From positions 1-41,964 of the forward strand of contig JAFXUZ010000011.1 in NCBI GenBank assembly GCA_017524725.1: a stretch of 41,964 nt of DNA, in the 5' to 3' direction. Position numbers and translations under genes: made by a program. The notes under the pieces are model-generated. The model made no database searches. It was given only the letters and a program-made list of their open reading frames with translations, and had not been told where the DNA came from. This document shows positions 34,441 through 41,964 of the stretch, piece after piece. The DNA is from Clostridia bacterium (GTDB lineage: Bacteria; Bacillota; Clostridia; Christensenellales; Aristaeellaceae). Every line of letters starts with the position of its first letter. Position 1 is the first letter of the stretch.

Positions 34441-35337
34441 TTACCCCCGCGCCGGAGCGAAATATTCGTCCGCTTCCGCAAGGCGGTACGTCTCTTCCAG
34501 GGTAAAGGTCTCCCCCCGCCGGCTGGGATCGATGCCGCAGGAGGAAAGCCAGGCGGCTGCCTGTTCCCTGCCCATCCCAAACGCCTGCACCGCGTTATTC
34601 AAAAAGGTCTTGCGCCTCATGGCAAAGGCGGCGGCGGCGATCTTCATCCATCTTTTCTCGGTTTCCGGCAGGTCAAGGTACCGTGTTTTTTCCTTCATCT
34701 TCAGGCGGACGAAGGCGCTGTCCACATTGGGGACCGGATCAAACGCCGTCCGGTCCACTTCCTTAAGGATCTCCGCATCGGCAAAGTACGCCCGCTGGAG
34801 GCTCAAGAGGCAGTACCCCTTTTCCCCGGGAGAAGCGCAGATCCTTTCGGCCGCCTCCTTCTGCACCATCATATTGACGCTCAGCACCCCCCGGCGGCAA
34901 AAAAGCAGTTTCTCCGTCAGTTCGGTGGTAAGGTAATAAGGGATGTTGGCCACCACATGGAACGGTGACATATCCGCCGTCAGTTCTTCCAGGTCCATCC
35001 TCAGGATATCGCCCTCGACCAGGTCCACATTGGGATATTTTTCAAGTGACACCCGCAGGACCGGCACCAGGGCACTGTCGATCTCCACCGTACGCACCTT
35101 TTGAAACCTGCGCGCCAGCACCTCCGTCAGCGTACCCATGCCGGTTCCGATCTCAAGGACATTGGCATCCGGGCCGATCCCGGTGCTCTCCGCCAGTTCC
35201 TCAAGGAGAACAGTATCGAATATATAATTCTGCCCAAGGCTTTTTTTTGCGGTCTTTCCCGCTTCGGTCAGCGCCCTGCTTCTGTTTTTTGTGTTTTTGC
35301 CGGCGCCCGACGGCGCCCTGCCGTTTTTATTGCCCAT
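34441..35337 (-). CDS. rsmA: 16S rRNA dimethyladenosine transferase (KsgA/RsmA)
   Basis: A 298-residue SAM-dependent methyltransferase that dimethylates A1518 and A1519 in helix 45 of 16S rRNA and acts as a late assembly checkpoint. The motifs are SLGQNYIFDTVLLEELAEST (RsmA start), VLEIGTGMGTLTEVLA (about 61-76) and NIPYYLTTELTEK (catalytic loop, about 131). The first ~27 residues are a basic extension (NKNGRAPSGAGKNTKNRSRA) not usual for RsmA. It is last in the rsmB-rlmN-prpC-prkC-rsgA-ksgA run, 18 bases after rsgA, taking the place rpe/thiN occupy in Bacillus. Confidence 0.95.
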   Translation of the reverse strand: MGNKNGRAPSGAGKNTKNRSRALTEAGKTAKKSLGQNYIFDTVLLEELAESTGIGPDANVLEIGTGMGTLTEVLARRFQKVRTVEIDSALVPVLRVSLEKYPNVDLVEGDILRMDLEELTADMSPFHVVANIPYYLTTELTEKLLFCRRGVLSVNMMVQKEAAERICASPGEKGYCLLSLQRAYFADAEILKEVDRTAFDPVPNVDSAFVRLKMKEKTRYLDLPETEKRWMKIAAAAFAMRRKTFLNNAVQAFGMGREQAAAWLSSCGIDPSRRGETFTLEETYRLAEADEYFAPARG

Positions 35338-35355
35338 CCTGTCCCTCTAAGCCCG

Positions 35356-36249
35356 TCAGCGGTACCTGTTTTTCCATACGGCCCGGGCGTCCTCCAGCAG
35401 ATTTGTGTACCTGGTATACCTTCCCATGTCCATCTCACCCTTCCGCGCCGCTTCCCTCACGGCGCATCCGGGCTCGGACGCGTGGCAGCAGCCCTCAAAA
35501 CGGCACTGCTCCCTCAACCTCCGCATCTCGGGATACCATTCCTGCACCATGACCGGGTCCAGGGGCTCACCGATCTCCAGAAGGCTGAAACCCGGGGTAT
35601 CGAAAACACGGCAGCCGTCCGCCTCAAACAGCTCGGTATGGCGCGTAGTGTTTTTCCCGCGGGCGATTTTTTCACTGATCTCCCCGGTTTGCGCCCGTAC
35701 GGAAAAAAGCGCGTTGAGCAGGGAGGACTTGCCCACGCCCGACTGGCCGGAAAAACAGGCGCTCTCCCCCCTCAGCCTGTCTTTCAGGGCGTCCAGGCCC
35801 CTGCCGGTGCCGGCGCTGACGTCGAACACCTTAACGCCCGCCTTTTCATAGGCTGTAGCCAGGCGTTCGGCGGTCTCCCCGCCGTCCAGGTCGTTTTTGT
35901 TGACGACAAGCACCGCATTCAGATGCTGCATCTCACTGAAAACCAGCAGTTTATCCACCAGAAGGCAGTCCGGCTCGGGGAGTGGCGCCACAGTGACGCA
36001 CAGGAGCGTCACATTGGCTACCGGCGGCCGTACGAACTGGTTCGCCCTCGGCAGGATCTCCTCCACCCAGCCGTGTTCGTCACTGATCTCCCCCGGGGTG
36101 AACAGCACCCGGTCTCCCACCAGCGGAGTGATGCGCTGCCTCCGGAATTTCTTTTTTGCCCGCAGGACATACTCCCGGCCATCGTCCGTCCTTGCGGTAT
36201 ACAGCCCGCCCATACCCCTGACGAGCGTTCCCTGTACAGATCCTGTCAT
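35356..36249 (-). CDS. rsgA: Ribosome small subunit-dependent GTPase A
   Basis: A 297-residue circularly permuted GTPase (G4-G5-G1-G2-G3 order) that checks late 30S assembly. An OB domain (residues about 1-70) is followed by VVNKNDLDGG (G4, about 118), SGQSGVGKSSLLNAL (G1, about 166-180), the TTRHTELF switch and DTPGFSLLEIG (G3, about 214). The C-terminal zinc motif CRFEGCCHASEPGC is present. Its neighbours are prkC upstream (gap 79 bases) and ksgA downstream, all ribosome or translation functions. Confidence 0.96.
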   Translation of the reverse strand: MTGSVQGTLVRGMGGLYTARTDDGREYVLRAKKKFRRQRITPLVGDRVLFTPGEISDEHGWVEEILPRANQFVRPPVANVTLLCVTVAPLPEPDCLLVDKLLVFSEMQHLNAVLVVNKNDLDGGETAERLATAYEKAGVKVFDVSAGTGRGLDALKDRLRGESACFSGQSGVGKSSLLNALFSVRAQTGEISEKIARGKNTTRHTELFEADGCRVFDTPGFSLLEIGEPLDPVMVQEWYPEMRRLREQCRFEGCCHASEPGCAVREAARKGEMDMGRYTRYTNLLEDARAVWKNRYR

Positions 36250-36328
36250 TTATTCACCCGATAGAAGGAACCGGACCCGGAAAAGGCCGCTCCCATGATG
36301 TGCGAACGTAAGCGAGACCGCGGAAAGC

Positions 36329-38002
36329 CTATTCCCCGCCGCCTTCCAGGCGAAAGACGGCCAGCAGCACGCCTGCGCCGCTGTTTCTGATCGTGTAGGT
36401 GTTGTTCTCCAGGATATTCCCGTTCCTGTCCAGATACTGCTGGGACGCGATCGTCCCGTCGATGGCCTCATTGCTGATCGGCATATCCTTGATGTCCTTT
36501 ATCTCCACGCCCATTTTTTCCAGGATACCCAGGGCCTCGTTATAGCTGTAGCCCGTCAGGTCCTGCAGCAGCACACATCCGCCGGACAGCGCCACCTGGA
36601 TGATCCCGTTCTGGACGGCGATCTCCCCCGCCCTGGGCGACTGGCGCACCACTGTTCCCACGGTTTCCCGGCTGACCTCGCGCTCGGGAAGCACAAGGAG
36701 GGTGAATCCCACTTTCGAAAGGATCTCCCTCGCTTCCTGCTCTGTTTTGCCGGTCAGGTCCGGCACTTCCTGCTGCGCGGGCCCGGTGGATACCGTCAGG
36801 TACACGATATCCCCTTTTTTCATCCGGGCGTCGTATCCCGGATCCTGCATGATCACGGCGCCGGCCGGCTTTTCACCGTCGCTGGTCCGGGTGATCGAGG
36901 GGGTCAGCCCGGCCCGGCCCAGGAGCTGCACGGCTTTATCCTCGTATTCATTGATCAGGTACGGGACGGTGACCACGTTGAAGATCATGTCGTACGCCTT
37001 GTACACCCCAAAGGCGAGGATCAGTGCCATCATGACGGCCAGCAGGGCGGAAAGGCCGCGGTACATCCATTTGGTCCTTTCTGACTGGCCGCTGTTCGGA
37101 CGTGGGTTTTCCACCTGCGAGATCATCGGAATGGGTACGTCCGTCTGTGTGCTGACAGACCAGTCCCTCTGAGGATCATGCAGGGCCCGGTGAAGGTCCT
37201 GGGCCATCTCGGTAGCGCTTTGGTAGCGCTTTTCAGGTTTCTTCTCCATGGCCTTGCGGACGATGCGATCCATGGATGCGGGAATGCCCGGCACCAGGTC
37301 CGTCACCGGGCGCGGCTCCACGGAGACGTGCTGGAGCGCTACCGCCACCGGGGTATCGCCGTCGAAGGGGACGGTGCCGGTAAGCATTTCATACAGGACC
37401 ACCCCGACGCTGTAGATATCGCCGGCGGCGGTCACGGTCTGTCCGGAGGCCTGCTCGGGCGAAAAATAATACACCGAGCCCATCACACTGTCGTTTTTAT
37501 TCTGGGTGGCGTCGCCTTCCATCCTGGCGATACCGAAATCCGCCACCTTGATATGCCCCTCGGAATGGACCAGGATGTTCTGGGGCTTGATATCCCGGTG
37601 GATGATGCCGTTATTATGGGCGTGCTGCAGGGCCGACAGGATGCGGATAGCGATCTGTCCGGCAATATCGTAGGGCAGCGGCGCCTTTTCCTCAATGACC
37701 TGCTTCAGCGTTTTCCCGCGTACGTACTCCATCACCAGGTACCTGATGGAGTCCACCTGGCCCACGTCAAGGAGGTTGACGATATTGTGATGGGTCATCT
37801 TGCTGGCGGCGGCGGCTTCCCAGTCAAAACGCTCCAGGAATTCCTGATCCCGGGCGAATTCCGGCTTCAGGATCTTTACAGCCACGTCATGCCCGGTCCG
37901 ATGGTCCACCGCGCGGTAAACCAGGGCCATCCCGCCGTGGCCGATCTGTTCCTTTAGTTCGTACCGATCATCCAGCTTCAGTCCGGTCCCGATCTGAATC
38001 AT
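36329..38002 (-). CDS. prkC: PASTA-domain Ser/Thr kinase (PrkC/Stk)
   Basis: A 557-residue membrane kinase. The cytoplasmic kinase domain has GHGGMALVYRAVDHRTG (glycine loop, about 19-35), VAVKILKPE, HRDIKPQNILVH (catalytic loop, about 135-146) and DFGIARME. A single membrane helix (about 312-332) is followed by three extracellular PASTA repeats (about 343-408, 409-477, 478-548). PASTA repeats sense muropeptides or lipid II; the kinase acts on cell wall synthesis, division and translation factors. It overlaps prpC by 4 bases. Three PASTA repeats match Bacillus PrkC in number. Confidence 0.96.
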   Translation of the reverse strand: MIQIGTGLKLDDRYELKEQIGHGGMALVYRAVDHRTGHDVAVKILKPEFARDQEFLERFDWEAAAASKMTHHNIVNLLDVGQVDSIRYLVMEYVRGKTLKQVIEEKAPLPYDIAGQIAIRILSALQHAHNNGIIHRDIKPQNILVHSEGHIKVADFGIARMEGDATQNKNDSVMGSVYYFSPEQASGQTVTAAGDIYSVGVVLYEMLTGTVPFDGDTPVAVALQHVSVEPRPVTDLVPGIPASMDRIVRKAMEKKPEKRYQSATEMAQDLHRALHDPQRDWSVSTQTDVPIPMISQVENPRPNSGQSERTKWMYRGLSALLAVMMALILAFGVYKAYDMIFNVVTVPYLINEYEDKAVQLLGRAGLTPSITRTSDGEKPAGAVIMQDPGYDARMKKGDIVYLTVSTGPAQQEVPDLTGKTEQEAREILSKVGFTLLVLPEREVSRETVGTVVRQSPRAGEIAVQNGIIQVALSGGCVLLQDLTGYSYNEALGILEKMGVEIKDIKDMPISNEAIDGTIASQQYLDRNGNILENNTYTIRNSGAGVLLAVFRLEGGGE

Positions 38003-38697
38003 GGGGTGACCTCCGCGATGATCAGTGATATATTGTCTTTTCCGCCGGCTTCCAGCGCCTCCTCAAGCATCCGGTCTGCCGCTTCTTCCGGTGAAGAGAG
38101 TTCCAGGATCTCTTCCAGATGGCGGTCCGTCAGGTATTCCGTCAGCCCGTCGGAGCAGATCAGCCAAAGATCGCCGGGAACGACCTTCACCGTGCGGATA
38201 TCCGGGGCGACCTCGGGATCTGTTCCCACCGCTTTTGTGATCATGTTCCGGTATGGATGGATCCTGGCTTCTTCCGGCGTGATGGATCCCCGTTTCATCA
38301 TTTCCCATACGAGGGAATGGTCCTCCGTGACCTGCTTCAGACACCCGTCCCGGTAAAGGTAGGCCCGGGAATCGCCCACATGCCCAAGGATGACCCTCTC
38401 GCCGGCGTCCCAGATCACCGTCAGCGTGGTCCCCATGCCCTGCAGGTCCTCATCCTGTGACGCCTTTTCAAACACGGCGCTGTTAGCCTCTCCGATCCCG
38501 TATTTCAGGGCTTTTTCGTCCGGCCTCATACTCTCAAGGCACTTCAGGAGCGTGCTGCAGCACAGGGCGCTGGCCACGTTTCCGCCCCTGTGCCCGCCCA
38601 TGCCGTCAGCCACGCCGAAAAGGCCGCCGCCAATAAGCACATAATCCTGATTGGAACTCCGCATCCGGCCCACGTCCGTTTTCCAAACGACCTTCAT
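37999..38697 (-). CDS. prpC: PP2C-type Ser/Thr phosphatase (PrpC/Stp)
   Basis: A 232-residue PPM-family phosphatase, cognate partner of the PASTA kinase. Motifs with metal-binding acidic residues: LFGVADGMGGHRGGNVAS, ILGHVGDSRAYLYR, LWLICSDGLTEYL and GGKDNISLIIAEV. It ends inside the prkC start (ATGA overlap) and starts inside the rlmN stop (4-base overlap), so the three are translationally linked. Length is slightly below the usual 245-250 residues. Confidence 0.96.
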   Translation of the reverse strand: MKVVWKTDVGRMRSSNQDYVLIGGGLFGVADGMGGHRGGNVASALCCSTLLKCLESMRPDEKALKYGIGEANSAVFEKASQDEDLQGMGTTLTVIWDAGERVILGHVGDSRAYLYRDGCLKQVTEDHSLVWEMMKRGSITPEEARIHPYRNMITKAVGTDPEVAPDIRTVKVVPGDLWLICSDGLTEYLTDRHLEEILELSSPEEAADRMLEEALEAGGKDNISLIIAEVTP

Positions 38698-39734
38698 TGC
38701 ACGCCTCCATCCAGGTATTTTTTTCTCAGCTGCCCGCAGGCGCCCTCGATATCGTCGCCTATTTCCCTTCTCCGCGTGGCGGAAATATGTTTATCGGCCA
38801 GGACCTCGAGGAATTCCGCCACTTGTTTTTCGCTGACACCCTTCAGGTCCCTTTCCGGCACGTCATTCAGCGGGATCACGTTCACATGGCACTGCATGCC
38901 CCTCAAAAGGTCCGCCAGCATGGCGGCATGCTCCCGCCGGCTGTTGACGCCGTCCACCAGGGCATACTCAAAAACGATCCTGCGCCCTGTTTTTTCAATA
39001 TAGACCCGGCAGGCGTCCAGCACCTGGCGGATGGAATATGACTTTGCCACCGGCATCAGTTTTTTCCTGATCTCGTCATTGGGGGCGTGCAGGGAAACGG
39101 ACAGGGTCACAGGCAATCCTTCTTCTGAAAAGCGCAGCATTTCATTTACCAGGCCGCAGGTGGAAAGGGAAATGTGCCTCATCCCGATATTGACACCTTT
39201 TTCATGGCCCACAAGCCTTAGGAAGCGTACCGTATTGTCATAATTGTCCAGCGGTTCCCCGCTGCCCATCAAAACGATGTTGTGGATCGACTCGCCGTCG
39301 CTTTCCAGAAGGCGGTTGACCTGGGTGACCTCCCCCAGCATCTCGGCAGCGGTCATATCGCGTACACGTCCGTCCAGGGTACTGGCGCAGAAACGGCAGC
39401 CCATCCTGCAGCCCACCTGGGTGGAGATGCACAGCGTGCACCCGTAGCGATAACGCATCAGCACGCCTTCCACACAGTTGCCGTCCCTGAGGCCGAACAG
39501 GAATTTACGCGTCCCGTCGATCCCGGACTTGCGCACCGTCCTGATCATGACGGCCGTATCCACGCATTCTTCCTTCAGCTTTCGGCGAAGTCCGAGGTCC
39601 AGGTCCGTCATCTCGTCGAACGAGCGGCCCCTGCCGAGCCAGGAAAAAACCTGCCCGGCGCGGAAAGGCTTTTCGCCCCGGGATATGAGCCATTCCTTCA
39701 GTTCATCGGGATACATCCCGGCCAACTCGATCAT
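38694..39734 (-). CDS. rlmN: Dual-specificity 23S rRNA/tRNA methyltransferase RlmN
   Basis: A 346-residue radical-SAM enzyme that makes m2A2503 in 23S rRNA and m2A37 in some tRNAs. The radical-SAM Cys cluster is CISTQVGCRMGCRFCAS (CxxxCxxC, about residues 107-114), and the C-terminal methyl-carrier Cys lies in GACGQLRKKYL. LMGSGEPLDNYDN binds SAM. Length is typical. It begins 44 bases after rsmB and overlaps prpC by 4 bases. Confidence 0.96.
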   Translation of the reverse strand: MIELAGMYPDELKEWLISRGEKPFRAGQVFSWLGRGRSFDEMTDLDLGLRRKLKEECVDTAVMIRTVRKSGIDGTRKFLFGLRDGNCVEGVLMRYRYGCTLCISTQVGCRMGCRFCASTLDGRVRDMTAAEMLGEVTQVNRLLESDGESIHNIVLMGSGEPLDNYDNTVRFLRLVGHEKGVNIGMRHISLSTCGLVNEMLRFSEEGLPVTLSVSLHAPNDEIRKKLMPVAKSYSIRQVLDACRVYIEKTGRRIVFEYALVDGVNSRREHAAMLADLLRGMQCHVNVIPLNDVPERDLKGVSEKQVAEFLEVLADKHISATRRREIGDDIEGACGQLRKKYLDGGVQ

Positions 39735-39777
39735 CCTGTCTCCTTCCGCCTTCCCGGCGCGGCGCTTTTCCTCCGGG

Positions 39778-41406
39778 TCATTCCCGCTTCATAGCGGCGA
39801 TAAAGAAGCCGTCGATCCCGTCACGCCATGGAAGGATCTGCAGGCCGCTGTCCGTCATACGGTCCCTGAGGGGGCCGAAAGACTCGGGAAGGGAAACGAG
39901 GCGGAATTCCGGGTGTTTCCGGAGGAAAAGACGCACCTGTTCCTCGTTTTCCTCTTTCAGGAGGCTGCAGGTGGAATAAACCAGGGTGCCTCCCCGCCGG
40001 ACGTACCCGGAACAGGTCTCGAGCAGCTTTTCCTGAAGGGCGGTCAGCTCCCGCACCTGCTCCTCGGAAACCTTGTACTTGATGTCCGGCTTGTTGTCCA
40101 TCACGCCCAGGCCCGTGCAGGGCGCGTCCAGGAGTACGGCGTCCATTGCCTGCGCCATGTCCTCACGGAATACCGACGCGTCCCTCACCACGGGACGGAC
40201 GTTGTCCAGCCCGAGACGCCGGGCCATGGCACGGATCAGCTCCACCCGGTGCTCGTAAACGTCCCATGCGTAGACCCGACCGGTCCCTTTCATCCCTTCG
40301 GCGATATACGCGGTCTTGCCGCCTGGAGCCGCGCAGGCGTCCAGCACCTGCATCCCGCTCCTGCAATTCAGCGCCTCGGCCGCCAGCATGCTGCTGACGC
40401 CTTCGATGGAGAATCCTCCGGAAGCATAGTCCGCATCCCTGCTGATATCCGAGGCCCCGCGAATATACCAGGCGTCCAGGAATAGGGCCTTTTCACAGTC
40501 CCACACCTTTTTGTCCAGCACCTTCATGCGGAAAGCCTCGGATGTGGGATATTTGATCCTGTTGGGGCGCACGGTGATATAATGCTGCCCCCGGTAGGCG
40601 CAGATCTTCTCCGCGTCGTCACCGTATTCCTCTGAAAGCTTTTCACAAAGCCAGCGGGGCACGGAATACATCACCGACAGGTACCCGGCTCTGTCTTTCT
40701 CCCTGTCCGGCCAGATAAAATCAGTGTCCAGGCTTGTAAAAGCCTTGCGCAGCACGGCGTTGACCAGGCCCGTCATTCCCTCCGCCCCGGAGGAACGGGT
40801 CAGCTTCACCGCTTCGTCCACGATTGCGCTGTCCGGCACCTTGTCCATGTACAGCTTCTGGGAAACGCTCATCTCCAGGATCAATTGCAGCCGGACGCTC
40901 AGCGCCTCCCTGTCCTGGAGGAAACGGTCCAGGACGTACGCCGTTTTCAGGCGGTTTTCCTCGCAGGAATAGGTCAGGTTGGTGCAAAAGCGTTTTTCGA
41001 TCTGCGGAAGGTTGTGCTCGGAAAAATACTTATCCAGCGCCGCGGAAATAAAAGCGCCTTTTTCCCGTACGTCGCACAGCACCGAAAGGGCGGCCGTACG
41101 CCCCGGCGTCGGAGCGCCGTCCGCGTTCCGCTTTGGCACAGCGCCCTGGGGCCGGACCGGTCGGGACGGCCCTGACGGCCGGACGGCGGAAAATCCCGCG
41201 GCGCTGTTAAAGCGCCTGCCCTCCGGTTTCCCGCCATGGGCCGGCCATGGGGCAGCGCCCCTCCCGGCATTCCCGGAGAATGTCCGTCCTTTTTTTTCTC
41301 CGCCGCTTCCGGACGTTTTTCTTTGCGTTTCTCTTTGCGTTTCTTTATGCGTCTTTTGCCGCGTTCCCGTCCGCGTCCCGCGTTCTCCTGTGGATCGATC
41401 GGCCAT
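39778..41406 (-). CDS. rsmB: 16S rRNA (cytosine-967 C5) methyltransferase with long basic N-terminal extension
   Basis: A 542-residue Sun/RsmB protein that makes m5C967. Residues about 1-105 are Arg/Gly/Ser/Pro-rich low complexity not normally found, including a KETQRETQRK repeat coded by 12-base tandem repeats. A NusB-like RNA-binding domain (about 105-235) and the methyltransferase domain follow, with VLDACAAPGGKTAYIAEGMK, LLDAPCTGLGVMDNKPD (catalytic-cycle Cys) and LVYSTCSLLKEENE (nucleophile Cys). The ATG has AAGGGGAAAG about 8-10 bases upstream. It heads the operon down to ksgA. A later start within the extension is possible but has no ribosome binding site that I see. Confidence 0.92.
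   Translation of the reverse strand: MADRSTGERGTRTGTRQKTHKETQRETQRKTSGSGGEKKGRTFSGNAGRGAAPWPAHGGKPEGRRFNSAAGFSAVRPSGPSRPVRPQGAVPKRNADGAPTPGRTAALSVLCDVREKGAFISAALDKYFSEHNLPQIEKRFCTNLTYSCEENRLKTAYVLDRFLQDREALSVRLQLILEMSVSQKLYMDKVPDSAIVDEAVKLTRSSGAEGMTGLVNAVLRKAFTSLDTDFIWPDREKDRAGYLSVMYSVPRWLCEKLSEEYGDDAEKICAYRGQHYITVRPNRIKYPTSEAFRMKVLDKKVWDCEKALFLDAWYIRGASDISRDADYASGGFSIEGVSSMLAAEALNCRSGMQVLDACAAPGGKTAYIAEGMKGTGRVYAWDVYEHRVELIRAMARRLGLDNVRPVVRDASVFREDMAQAMDAVLLDAPCTGLGVMDNKPDIKYKVSEEQVRELTALQEKLLETCSGYVRRGGTLVYSTCSLLKEENEEQVRLFLRKHPEFRLVSLPESFGPLRDRMTDSGLQILPWRDGIDGFFIAAMKRE
41319..41355 (-). repeat. 12-base tandem repeat inside rsmB
   Basis: Three consecutive near-identical 12-base units (CTTTGCGTTTCT type on the plus strand) encode repeated Lys/Thr/Gln/Arg residues in the disordered N-terminal arm of RsmB. 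The whole-codon unit means copy-number change would keep the frame. Confidence 0.6.
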
Positions 41407-41499
41407 ATTCGGATCTTTCCCCTTCCGTTATTCGGGGCGGACAAACACGCGCTGGCGGTCTTTTTCGGCGTTTTTTGCGCCGAAGCCCCTCTTATCCGC

Positions 41500-41528
41500 A
41501 TTTTATCAGATTCGGTGCGGAAATGCAA
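41500..41528 (-). promoter_or_regulatory. Promoter of the rsmB operon
   Basis: TTGCAT (41528-41523) and TAAAAT (41505-41500) on the minus strand with a 17-base spacer, about 94 bases before the rsmB ATG. Hexamers and spacing are identical to those at 5776-5804. Confidence 0.7.
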
Positions 41529-41618
41529 TCAGGCGGCCTATAATGCGCATACCCTGATCACCAAAAAAAAGTTACTGTTCACGGTACGGGCGGACAGGAA
41601 ACAGATGAATAGACATCG

Positions 41619-41651
41619 AAGGGGTGCTTCTGTAAACGAGGCACCCCTTTT
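41619..41651 (+). terminator. Terminator-like hairpin at the IS left end
   Basis: AAGGGGTGC (41619-41627) pairs perfectly with GCACCCCTT (41641-41649), 13-base loop, then TT. No plus-strand gene lies upstream, so it probably shields the transposase from outside transcription, a known feature of some insertion sequences. Confidence 0.55.
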
Positions 41652-41662
41652 AGGTAGTGATA

Positions 41663-41689
41663 AAATAGTTAACAGATATGTAACTATTT
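41663..41689. repeat. 9-bp inverted repeat upstream of the transposase promoter
   Basis: AAATAGTTA (41663-41671) and TAACTATTT (41681-41689) are perfect complements around ACAGATATG, ending 6 bases before the -35 box. It may be a transposase or host-factor binding site. Confidence 0.5.
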
Positions 41690-41694
41690 AATGC

Positions 41695-41723
41695 TTTACA
41701 ATTTGCTTGAAATAGTGTATAAT
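41695..41723 (+). promoter_or_regulatory. Promoter of the transposase gene
   Basis: TTTACA (41695-41700) and TATAAT (41718-41723) with a 17-base spacer, 27 bases before the start codon. Confidence 0.75.
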
Positions 41724-41750
41724 ATATTCATCACGAAAGGAGGGACTGGA

Positions 41751-41964
41751 ATGTCCAGTATCGTCTATCAGACCGACAAGAAGACCGGCATTAAATATGC
41801 CTACGAGAGCACGTCCTATTGGGACAAGGAGAAGAAGCAGCCAAGATCAAAACGGAGATATCTCGGGAAAGTGGACCCTGAAACAGGAGAGATCATACCC
41901 TGCAGGAAAGAAGACAATCCCATCAGGATCAGCGAAGAAGACGCCACTGAGATCGTCAGATTAC
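41751..41964 (+). CDS. Transposase, IS1634-like, N-terminal 71 codons (runs off the window)
   Basis: The frame MSSIVYQTDKKTGIKYAYES then TSYWDKEKKQPRSKRRYLG and KVDPETGEI matches the typical amino terminus of IS1634-type DDE transposases of Firmicutes. AAAGGAGGG lies 6 bases before the ATG. The catalytic part is outside the window, so whether the element is intact is unknown. The strong promoter and ribosome binding site argue for a recently active copy. Confidence 0.8.
   Translation, partial: MSSIVYQTDKKTGIKYAYESTSYWDKEKKQPRSKRRYLGKVDPETGEIIPCRKEDNPIRISEEDATEIVRL

Larger units (their letters stand above)
41571..41964 (+). mobile_element. Insertion sequence, left part (IS1634-like; boundary uncertain)
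   Basis: A transposase gene with its own promoter begins at 41751 and runs off the window. Upstream is a terminator-like hairpin (41619-41651) and an AT-rich inverted repeat (41663-41689). Base composition changes near 41560-41570, just beyond the rsmB promoter, so the left end is placed there provisionally. The terminal inverted repeats and target duplication cannot be verified without the other end. Confidence 0.55.

Overview
The window looks like a chromosome segment of an anaerobic Clostridia-type Firmicute with fairly high GC. Supporting signs are the rpsL-rpsG-fusA-tuf order, an L10-leader upstream of rplJ-rplL, Mini-III (MrnC) next to an RlmB-type methyltransferase and SigH, the rsmB-rlmN-prpC-prkC-rsgA translation/PASTA-kinase operon, strong AAGGAGG-type ribosome binding sites, and consensus TTGACA-N17-TATAAT promoters. 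The class is an inference from gene content; the sequence alone does not give genus or species. SigH, ComEC and a SpoVK/CbbX-like AAA+ protein fit a sporulating or competence-related lineage. A large secreted BspA-like leucine-rich-repeat lipoprotein is of a kind common in gut and rumen Clostridia.

Layout: 1-3540, str operon on the minus strand (tuf start, fusA, rpsG, rpsL) from a consensus promoter that sits inside a perfect 12-bp inverted repeat. 3595-5748, polytopic membrane protein fused to an acyltransferase (minus). 5923-7263, mnmE (plus). 7264-9200, a decayed stretch: an alpha/beta-hydrolase relic with an internal deletion, an intact 325-residue membrane protein, and an ABC-ATPase fragment joined to the tail of another gene. 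9453-11288, rho (plus). 11510-16524, walJ-like hydrolase, comEC, holA, rsmG (minus operon). 16676-17859, promoter, L10 leader, rplJ, rplL, terminator. 17949-18830, RluA-family pseudouridine synthase (minus). 19114-22902, araC-type regulator, mrnC, thyX, rlmB, sigH (plus, overlapping genes). 22965-25222, GT2 glycosyltransferase and MalY/PatB aminotransferase. 25329-28094, minus operon of GT-C-like membrane protein, 86-residue unknown and GtrA-like protein, with stop/start overlaps. 28393-31653, BspA-like lipoprotein. 31740-33262, zinc-ribbon miniprotein plus AAA+ ATPase. 33359-33919, phosphoribosyltransferase. 34096-34329, rpmB behind a structured leader. 34441-41406, rsmB-rlmN-prpC-prkC-rsgA-ksgA (minus operon). 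41560-41964, left part of an IS with an IS1634-like transposase.

Most of the window is translation machinery: ribosomal proteins, elongation factors, rRNA and tRNA modification (RsmA, RsmB, RsmG, RlmB, RlmN, a pseudouridine synthase, MnmE), ribosome assembly (RsgA) and Ser/Thr signalling (PrkC/PrpC). The points most worth a second look are: an Arg at the S12 residue 88 position that is the classic streptomycin-resistance site; a Rho with several altered catalytic-loop residues and a ~200-residue low-complexity insert; the zinc-ribbon/AAA+ pair; the three-gene GT-C/86-residue/GtrA operon; inverted repeats centred on several -35 boxes; and a possible small RNA between rho and rsmG. No CRISPR array, tRNA or rRNA gene was seen.
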